Assembly: GCA_032622095.1 (NCBI GenBank)
Contig: CP136066.1
Coordinates: forward strand, 52,604,609 to 52,668,608
DNA length: 64,000 nucleotides
DNA from: Siphonodentalium dalli
Taxonomy: Eukaryota > Mollusca > Scaphopoda > Gadilida > Siphonodentaliidae
Direction of reading: 5' to 3'
The position numbers and the translations under genes are program-made. The notes beneath the pieces are model-generated. The model made no database searches and was not told the origin of the DNA. It worked only from the letters and a program-made list of their open reading frames with translations. Of this stretch, positions 35,204 through 42,330 are shown piece by piece (position 1 is the stretch's first letter; every line of letters starts with the position of its first letter).

Positions 35204-37177
35204 TTAAAGGAAGTTCCCCGGAACAGGTGTTCCGTAAAACCGGCTAGTATTCAGAATCGTTGCTTGTAAGATGTCCTGAAGACTTTCGTTCCGGATGTCG
35301 GATACGACTCGCGCAACATTTCCAATATAGGCGGGGCTATTGATTTCGGCTCCCCAAGGTTGACCAAAGTAGGGAGAGTCTGTTTCCAACAAAAGACGGG
35401 AAGAAGGTATGGCTTGCAACGCCCTTTTCTGAGATACGTTGAAGAATGTCACAGCAGCCGTAAAACCAAAGTAGCAATGGGGAAAGGAGTTGCTCCACTG
35501 TTGGAACTCCTCCACGCCAGCATTGAAGCAGTGAAGATGAATTAGTTGGTTAGGAGGACAGACGTCGGAGACAATCTTGTGTCCTCGGGCATAGACATCA
35601 GCAGGGAAATTCGCAAGACCTCGTAAATGAAGAACTATGGGCTTCTGATATAGTACTGCAGACTTGACGATATCCCTAAAGACAGAATCTTGTTGCTCCC
35701 AGTAGCTAGCTGCCATAGTCCGGTCCAGTCCAATTTCGCCAATTGCGACCGTACCAGGATGTGCAAACAATTCATCGAGACGTTTATGGCAAGATGAATA
35801 AAGACCGGCTTTCTTTGGATGGAGACCAACGGCCGTCTTAAACGGGGTATCAACACGGATGTCAACCGGGTAAGTGGAGGGATCACAGAAGATCATCACT
35901 CCACCTATAAGGTTGATAGGAGTCGTCGGGAATGGCGAAGGTCGATATTGGAGCATGTCGTCTATGTCAAATTTTTGATAGCCTCTAAGACAATCATGCA
36001 AGCGATCTAAATGGAAGTGTGAATCTACAGCCATTCTAGCTAGCCCAAAATCCCGAGGTGGGGGAAGAATAGGAAGAGTGATTCGGCTGATCCTATTCTG
36101 CGGAACACTGAGGGGAGGCCACTGGCCTGATGAGCTCCCAAGAATACTATCCGCGTTGGCAGAGTCGCTGACCTCCGGTGTAAGGGGAGGGTCACTTCCC
36201 AGAACCAGGGTCGTGTTCATTGACCCAGTGGGAGATTCCGAGAGAACCGGAACTGTACGTACAGCATTCACAGTAAGTACACCCGGATCCAGAACTGTAG
36301 AAACAGCATCTGGAGTGTAGATTGGCGGTTGCGGGACAGGTGGAACAGTATTGTCAGAACCTGTTGAGTGGCTGATCTTAACCTCGGAAGGTAGGGGGAG
36401 CGTTGAAATCGCAGGATCTGCAGTTGGAGGGGAACAGCTGACAGTTCGGGGAGGTCCGCATCTTATCTGGAGTTTATGGGGTGGTGGAAAAGACTCGCCG
36501 GATATCTGGATGTGGAGACTCGGATAAACCGGTTTCTTCTTCGTGGATATGGGTACTCCATCGGACTTCTTTACATTAGTCAGGTTCAATTCAGCGGTCA
36601 GATGCTGCTGGTTCAGTCGAGCTTTCCCAGATCTGGTTACAAAATTGCAAAGGCGACCTGGGCAAAGATTACGAAAACTCTTCTGTCCCTCCAGGGGAAT
36701 TTGGAGTAGCAAATTGCAAAGAGGTCCCCAGTGCAGAAGCACGGCCACAGAGTTAATGGGATGGAGAGAAAACTTGTCCACCACTGGCCAATCATACTGT
36801 GTGTGAAGAAAAGACTGAAATTCTGCCATCATGGTCAAACAATCGGGTGTGATGCTCGAAGACGGCATCCTTACGAAGCTGTTATTACACTTTCCAATCA
36901 ACTCCGCGAGACTACAGTTAAGACGTTTAGCAAGGAAGAGCAAAAGAAATTCCCAATCTTCCGGTTGGGGTTGATCTGCTGTCCTAAATTCCCAGACTGT
37001 TTGAGGGAGATGATGGACCATGCAATGCCATTTCATCTTCTTAGACGGTTGACCGCACAGAGGACACTTGGTGTCGTTACGAGGTGGAACTTTCTTGCTA
37101 ACCTGCTTCTCTCCTAGCTCAACAAGAGAGGTCTCCAAAGGAGGAAGAGAATTGACTTCCTCAGTCAGTAACTCCAT
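35204..37177 (-). CDS. Zinc-finger + TatD-family metal-dependent nuclease ORF (element cargo)
   Basis: 657 residues from Met to stop. Residues 38-56 (CPLCGQPSKKMKWHC then MVHH) form a CCHH zinc-finger-like motif. Residues 70-380 are a Pro/Ser/Thr-rich linker. Residues ~382-657 are a TatD hydrolase: 'DSHFHLD' (metal-binding HxH, 387/389), 'AVGLHP', 'AIGEIGLD' (metal-bridging Glu 481), 'IVLHLRG' (His 517), 'LIHLHCF' (His 547/549) and 'LLLETDSPY' (Asp 600). All expected metal-site residues are present, and the order matches TatD/TATDN proteins, which are Mg-dependent 3'-5' DNases. It lies between integrase and the 3' LTR, in the same direction as gag-pol, where retroviruses have env. It starts 8 nt after the stop of the preceding ORF, in another frame. 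What it does for the element is unknown. Confidence 0.9.
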   Translation of the reverse strand: MELLTEEVNSLPPLETSLVELGEKQVSKKVPPRNDTKCPLCGQPSKKMKWHCMVHHLPQTVWEFRTADQPQPEDWEFLLLFLAKRLNCSLAELIGKCNNSFVRMPSSSITPDCLTMMAEFQSFLHTQYDWPVVDKFSLHPINSVAVLLHWGPLCNLLLQIPLEGQKSFRNLCPGRLCNFVTRSGKARLNQQHLTAELNLTNVKKSDGVPISTKKKPVYPSLHIQISGESFPPPHKLQIRCGPPRTVSCSPPTADPAISTLPLPSEVKISHSTGSDNTVPPVPQPPIYTPDAVSTVLDPGVLTVNAVRTVPVLSESPTGSMNTTLVLGSDPPLTPEVSDSANADSILGSSSGQWPPLSVPQNRISRITLPILPPPRDFGLARMAVDSHFHLDRLHDCLRGYQKFDIDDMLQYRPSPFPTTPINLIGGVMIFCDPSTYPVDIRVDTPFKTAVGLHPKKAGLYSSCHKRLDELFAHPGTVAIGEIGLDRTMAASYWEQQDSVFRDIVKSAVLYQKPIVLHLRGLANFPADVYARGHKIVSDVCPPNQLIHLHCFNAGVEEFQQWSNSFPHCYFGFTAAVTFFNVSQKRALQAIPSSRLLLETDSPYFGQPWGAEINSPAYIGNVARVVSDIRNESLQDILQATILNTSRFYGTPVPGNFL

Positions 37178-37185
37178 GGGAAGAA

Positions 37186-38745
37186 TTACCCGATAATCTG
37201 TAGAATTAACAGAGGTATTGATCTCTGTCGTAGCCCCCCAGTCAATGGCATGACGTTAAAACTGGAAACCTCAGAATCTCGGGATTCGAGACGGGGTAGG
37301 TTCCCCAGAACAGAAGAATATGATGATGGGCCCTCAGAATCTCGAGAATCGAGATTGGGCGAATTCCTCAGAATAGAAGAATTTAATGGTGCAACCTCAG
37401 AGCCTCGAGATTCGAGACGGGGAGGATTCTTCAGAATAGAAGAATATAATGGTGAAGCCTCAGAGCCTCGAGATTCGAGACGGGGAGGGTTCGGCAAGAT
37501 GAAAGGTGATAGATGGACCCCACTATCCTGGGAGTCAAGACGGGACGGGTCTATCTGGGAAGACTGAGACGGAGGAATCCCAATGTCTCGGGAGTCGAGA
37601 CGAGACTGATTCTTCTGGGAAGAAGACTGAGACGAAGGAATCCCAATATCTCGGGAGTCGAGACTGGACGGATTCCTACGAGAAGACTGAGCTGAAGGAA
37701 TCCCAATATCTCGCGAGTCGAGACTGGATGGATTCCTACGAGAAGACTGAGCTGAAGGAATCCCAATATCTCGCGAGTCGAGACTGGATGGATTCCTACG
37801 AGAAGGAGAAGACCTTGATCTCCGCAATGACATGTTACCCTGATGTGATCGAAAGGGTGCGACCGAACGTTGACGTTCTCGAAGGGGCTGTTCATAAGGC
37901 TGTGCCATCCCTGACCCCTGAGATCTCGGATATGGTGAGTGGCGCATTGAAGATTTCCTTAATGGAGAATGGCGATAGGGAATGGTTGCCCTAGAGTCCC
38001 GCCGTCCATGGTCTCTGGAAATGCGTGGTGAATGGCGTCTATCTGCACGAGATGCACCCTGCGGTTGTCGAGATTCTCTATGAGAGGAATGACTTTGTCT
38101 TTGATGTGAGCGAGACCGGTTCCTTTCGGCTTCGGAGTGTGGTCGCAACGGTTGATCTAACGAGGAAGAAGACATCGACGCAGAAGGTATGGCAGGTCTC
38201 TGACCGGAAGGTCTGGAAGAAGGAGGCTGCTCCTGGTTAAGCAGTACGGATGACTGTGAGGATGATGCTGCGGAAGGCGGTGGCTTTACTGAGGAAGACG
38301 TGGAAGAATATGAAGGATTTCTAACCTCCGTGTCGTTTCTTCGAGAGGAAGAGAGTTCATAAAGGACGGTGGTGTGATCTCTCGTGTCTATGGTTTCTGT
38401 TTCAGTAGGGCGTCTTGTAGCCGGGCGCTGGCGAGAAATTTTCTGTTTTCCGTCGAGACTTGGAAGCTTGTTATCTATCCAGGTATCATCCAAAAATAGT
38501 CTAGCATCTTGTCTGCATCGCGTGATCCATCGAGCGTTTTTCTGGTACACCGCGAGCCGATATTGCATCAGGGTCAGATCCTCAATCTGAGGGGCGTGCA
38601 GGTTATCATCAAACCCAATCTCATTGAACAAGGTGGTGACATCCATCAACGAGTGGTTGCGACATGCCTTCTGGACCCTCTCCGTGATATACAATTTTGG
38701 GCGCCAATCCCTCCTAGGGCTGATATTTTCCTTATCCACGTCCAT
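37186..38745 (-). CDS. Ser/Arg-rich accessory ORF with 20-residue repeats
   Basis: 519 residues starting 'MDVDKENISPRRDWRP'. The first ~95 residues look foldable ('LTLMQYRLAVYQKNARWITR'). The middle is rich in Ser, Arg, Pro and His with many RS/SR pairs. The C-terminal part has about nine tandem copies of 'SSRRNPSSLDSRDIGIPSAQ'-like units. No known domain was recognised. Opposite-strand frames over the same DNA are shorter and follow from the repeats. Orientation matches the element, and the following TatD ORF begins 8 nt after this stop, so the two are probably expressed from one RNA or by splicing. SR-rich character hints at RNA or nuclear interactions, which is inference only. Confidence 0.7.
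   Translation of the reverse strand: MDVDKENISPRRDWRPKLYITERVQKACRNHSLMDVTTLFNEIGFDDNLHAPQIEDLTLMQYRLAVYQKNARWITRCRQDARLFLDDTWIDNKLPSLDGKQKISRQRPATRRPTETETIDTRDHTTVLYELSSSRRNDTEVRNPSYSSTSSSVKPPPSAASSSQSSVLLNQEQPPSSRPSGQRPAIPSASMSSSSLDQPLRPHSEAERNRSRSHQRQSHSSHRESRQPQGASRADRRHSPRISRDHGRRDSRATIPYRHSPLRKSSMRHSPYPRSQGSGMAQPYEQPLRERQRSVAPFRSHQGNMSLRRSRSSPSRRNPSSLDSRDIGIPSAQSSRRNPSSLDSRDIGIPSAQSSRRNPSSLDSRDIGIPSSQSSSQKNQSRLDSRDIGIPPSQSSQIDPSRLDSQDSGVHLSPFILPNPPRLESRGSEASPLYSSILKNPPRLESRGSEVAPLNSSILRNSPNLDSRDSEGPSSYSSVLGNLPRLESRDSEVSSFNVMPLTGGLRQRSIPLLILQIIG
37280..37830 (-). repeat. 60 bp coding minisatellite in the accessory ORF
   Basis: About nine units; those at 37,620-37,800 are almost identical (60 bp period: 'CCCAATATCTCGCGAGTCGA'), while the rest have diverged. 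The period keeps the frame open. Confidence 0.9.
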
Positions 38746-40282
38746 ATTTTATAGAGGAAACCCTTTACAAAGAACTAGGGAGATGGAGATCAAGGTAATC
38801 AAAACAATCTTGGAAATACAGTGCCAACAAGAGATTGAATTACGACGGCAACATTTTTAACCGTGTAAACAGAAGAACAATACCAATAGCCTAACCGAAA
38901 AGACCTATTACGATGAGATATTAAAATTACCTCCTTATGACAACTTAATATAGAATATTTCTCTACCAATTTTCAATAATTCATTACAATCTGCAAACTC
39001 ATTATCCTCCAAAACTACAGACAGGAACACAATCGACATACAACCAACATTGGAGCTTTCTGCCCAGATTTCAGTAACCTGCCGTCTGTTGAAACCGCTG
39101 CAGATTTGGATACTGATGAACCACGGGAAAGTGTAACTCTGATCTGCGGTCAGCTTGAGCTTTGAGATGGACAACGCCTCATCTATGAGTGACTATTCTG
39201 ACACCGATACTGATCTTTTCTCGAGATGCTGATCCAGGTAACAATATGAATTTCAATAAGTTTTTACCGGAAGGTGGACGATCTTCTTTAGAGACATGGT
39301 CCAGATTAAATGTCACTCTAAACAGTTTAAACAGAAAATTAGCTGATCTTCTTTCAAGACACCGATGTATTCTACTTAACGGGAACTGGAGGGTCTTCTT
39401 TGAAGATACTGATGCTGATGCAGATTACTTAACCAGATGTTGGAGGATCTTCTTTGAAGATACTGATGCTGATGCAGATTACTTAACACGATGTTGGATG
39501 ATCTTCTTTGAAGATACTGATGCTTGACGTTTTCAAGAAGGCTGATCGTTTTCAAAGATACTGAAGCTGGAAGGTTTCAAGAAGGTTGATTTTCTTCGAA
39601 GATACTGACGCTTGAAGATTTCAAGAAGGTTGGTTTTCTTCGAAGATACTGACGCTTGAAGATTTCAAGAAGGTTGGTTTTCTTCGAAGATACTGATGCT
39701 TGAAGATTTCAAGAAGGTTGAGCCGTTACGTTACGTGCTCCGAACATAAATTTGTGAAGCCAACATATATTATGTGCTGTGAGAAGTTGAAAGACGTTTG
39801 ACAACCGAAGACGTTGACAGCAGAAGATTGGAAGACGGAAGGCTTGTGGCCGCATAAGATTGCAGACTTGTGGCAGCGGAAGACTGGAAAACTGTAGACT
39901 TGCGAGGATGGACGACGCGTGGCTACGGAAGACTGGAAGACGGACGACTGGAAGACGGAAGACTGGAAGACGGAAGACTGGAAGACGGAAGATGGGTGGA
40001 ATCCTCGTGTGTTCGAGCCTGAAAAGCAAAGGCATCTTTAAGGGCCCATTCCACCTCTATTCCTTGATACTGTATATCAAATAAGATTGTAATTTTGACG
40101 TATTAATGATTGTTAGGCGTTACCGGTCCCCGGTTAATTTCCGTATATCCCTTTAAATGATAGCAAACCTGATCATTAGGCATTACCTGTTACATTTTCA
40201 TCTAGCCTATCTTAACCAATAAACTCGTACGGATCTACATGTGGGATAACATGTCCGGAGATTTAGTGAACCGCGCTCAACC
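38746..40282. other. Repeat-rich spacer between integrase and accessory ORFs
   Basis: It holds three separate minisatellites. One is a 54 bp unit x ~2.7 (39,394-39,540, TCTTCTTTGAAGATACTGAT). One is a 44 bp unit x ~4 (39,567-39,735, CTTGAAGATTTCAAGAAGGT). One is a 15 bp unit x ~4 (39,930-39,992, GACTGGAAGACGGAA). A plus-strand frame spanning the 54 bp units is against the element's direction and is not called. A splice acceptor for the accessory ORFs could lie here. Confidence 0.7.
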
Positions 40283-41833
40283 CTACGTTTTTCCGCTTTG
40301 ATTTAGGCAGTTCCGACAACTGTAAATATCCAGATGTTTCGCGTCTTCTTCGGAGATACGCACGCAAGGCCCATGAAACCATTCTTTGCAGGTGTTACAC
40401 TGAATCATAAATGTTCCTTTGTCCGGTTTTCTACAGAAACAATATTCGGAGCGCGTCTTGGTTCCCAAAATGGGTAGTTCCTTGCGGATGGCTTTTATCC
40501 ATGTCGGCATCTTACCTTTGTGTTTTCTTATTCGGTCAGGCAGAAGACGACTAACGATGGTTTGGTCTTTTGCCTCGTACAGAAAAGGTGATAATTTCTG
40601 AGTGATAATCTTCGGCCCCTGCCAGTCCGGACTCACCTTTTTCCCTTTACCCTTTAGGACTGATGAATAACTATCCACAACCTCCCCCAAGCTGAACCCA
40701 TTATCCACAAAGGTCTTCAGCCAAGGTGGGATTTCCCGGTTCCGGCATAGTTTAATCTTGTCGTGATTAGTGACGAATTGGGCCTTTTGCAACTTCACTT
40801 TATACAAGAAGGGTGTTATCTGGTCAACCACAATTCCCGGACCTTTCCATACCGGCTGAAGCTTCTTGGGTTTTCCCTTTATGACGGCTGTGTCCAAAAT
40901 ATACACTAATTCCCCAGGATGGTATACCTTCTGTAATATTTTGGTGTCATAATCTCGCTTCATTTTCTTCTGCGTGGTTACCAGAATTTTTCTTGCTATA
41001 TCGTGAGCCTCACGGATATTCGTACTCAAGACCTTTAGATACTCGTGGACTTCTTCTTCTCCCGGGCTGGGATCTCCGAACATCAATGCAGCTGGATGGT
41101 TCACTTCCCTCCCCAACATTAATTTGTTCGGCGTGAATCCTGTGGATCGATTCACAGATGACCGTAGTGCCCCAGCTATCTGAGAAACGTACTTGTCCCA
41201 TTGATTTGGGCATTTCTCCACAAAGCTTCTAACAGCTGCCATCAAGGTCTTGTTGTGATTCTCACATTGCCCATTCGCCGATGGTCTATAGGCTGTAGTT
41301 TTGGTCTTATGTATCTTCATCAGGTCACATAGTGCCGTAAACAATTTACTTTGGAAATTGGCACCCTGGTCAGTAAATATTTGGAACGGGTACCCGAACC
41401 TAGTAAAAAACTCGTTCACGGCTGCCTGGGCAGTCGTTTCCGCAGTCTGGTTAGGTAACGGTACGCATTCCACCCATTTAGTGAATTGATCGACCATCAC
41501 CAGGATATGCTCATTGCCACGATCCGTGGCTGGGAGCGGTCCCAGAAAGTCTAGATGAACTCTCTCCATGGGGTAACCTGAATGAAACATAATCATGGGG
41601 TTCTTTGCTTTTCGGTTCAACTTCTTACTTGAATTGCACTGTTGACACCCCGAAACATATTGGCGGACGCTTTCTGACATGTGGTACCACGTGAAATTCT
41701 GTTTAGCTCTTTCCAACGTTCTTTCCATCCCTTGGTGCCCTGATGCTGGTAAATCGTGGCACACTCTTATCGCTTCACCTTGCAAATTCCAAGGAAGAAC
41801 TCTGACTGTCTGCCTGATTGCGTATGGAAGCAT
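40283..41833 (-). CDS. Integrase with duplicated C-terminal module and PHD finger
   Basis: The open frame has 516 residues; the first Met is a frame artefact and the true frame continues from the upstream fragment after a 28-nt disruption. The N-terminal zinc site is His26, His33, Cys63, Cys66. The catalytic triad is Asp95 ('HLDFLGPL'), Asp155 ('FTDQGANF') and Glu191 ('CENHNKTL'), exactly DX35E. Two related C-terminal modules follow: residues ~318-376 ('VWKGPGIVVDQITPFLYKVK') and ~394-453 ('DWQGPKIITQKLSPFLYEAK'). Residues 465-509 form a complete C4HC3 PHD finger (C465, C467, C479, C482, H487, C490, C506, C509, with Trp485). PHD fingers commonly read histone H3 tails, so this may steer integration. 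It inserts the cDNA into host DNA. Confidence 0.9.
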   Translation of the reverse strand: MLPYAIRQTVRVLPWNLQGEAIRVCHDLPASGHQGMERTLERAKQNFTWYHMSESVRQYVSGCQQCNSSKKLNRKAKNPMIMFHSGYPMERVHLDFLGPLPATDRGNEHILVMVDQFTKWVECVPLPNQTAETTAQAAVNEFFTRFGYPFQIFTDQGANFQSKLFTALCDLMKIHKTKTTAYRPSANGQCENHNKTLMAAVRSFVEKCPNQWDKYVSQIAGALRSSVNRSTGFTPNKLMLGREVNHPAALMFGDPSPGEEEVHEYLKVLSTNIREAHDIARKILVTTQKKMKRDYDTKILQKVYHPGELVYILDTAVIKGKPKKLQPVWKGPGIVVDQITPFLYKVKLQKAQFVTNHDKIKLCRNREIPPWLKTFVDNGFSLGEVVDSYSSVLKGKGKKVSPDWQGPKIITQKLSPFLYEAKDQTIVSRLLPDRIRKHKGKMPTWIKAIRKELPILGTKTRSEYCFCRKPDKGTFMIQCNTCKEWFHGPCVRISEEDAKHLDIYSCRNCLNQSGKT

Positions 41834-42326
41834 ATCTTTGTCTGTTTATCATCCAGAGTACTCCCTCTCGCATCTTCAAGCGATCTTTATTAATCCACAG
41901 ATATTTCACCCAAGGACTGCATCTAAATAATTCTCCCTCTTCAGGATCCTTCTTTTGTTGTACCCACTCTATAATTTTGTGTAAATCCACATCCTCGCCT
42001 TGTGCTTCTTTCAGGTCGTCAGCCGTATACAGTTGAAGAGGGCATGCGTCTGCCACGACCTGACTCACCGTAATAATTTCCATATGGGGTATGTCAATGG
42101 AACCGATAAAACAGACTTTCGCAACACAGGTCACGGTAGGGTGGGATCCTAGTTCCGAACCCCAGTCGGGAATTAAGGTAAGTTCCCTTATTTCCGTCCG
42201 GTGTTCTTTCATTCTTGACCCCCCTGGATCCCATGGGCACAGCATGGGACACGTCACGTCCATAACTTGGTGCTCCAAGTTTATGGACTGTGCCCTGACT
42301 TGAGCCAATGGGATCACGTCATCCAC
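41775..42326 (-). pseudogene. Pol connector fragment (RNase H to integrase), displaced frame
   Basis: 183 residues, a frame displaced from both neighbours. The frame extends upstream of the Met into a 'GCKYCQRAEEKWG' Cys motif of the kind found between RNase H and integrase in gypsy Pol. The end overlaps the integrase frame. Relative to RT-RNase H it is +1, and integrase is +1 again. It is part of one disrupted Pol, not a separate gene. Confidence 0.8.
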
Positions 42327-42330
42327 CGAG

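Noticed and set aside
37250-37994. Plus-strand frames (105 and 162 codons) opposite the Ser/Arg-rich ORF
   Set aside because: They mirror the 60 bp repeat and oppose the direction of all other genes of the element.
35204-38745. Envelope gene in the env position
   Set aside because: Neither ORF has a signal peptide, transmembrane helix or furin-like site; one is a TatD nuclease and the other is Ser/Arg-rich.
39189-39527. Plus-strand 112-codon frame with 'FFEDTDADADYL' repeats
   Set aside because: It is generated by the 54 bp minisatellite and runs against the element; the repeats are noncoding in the sense direction too.
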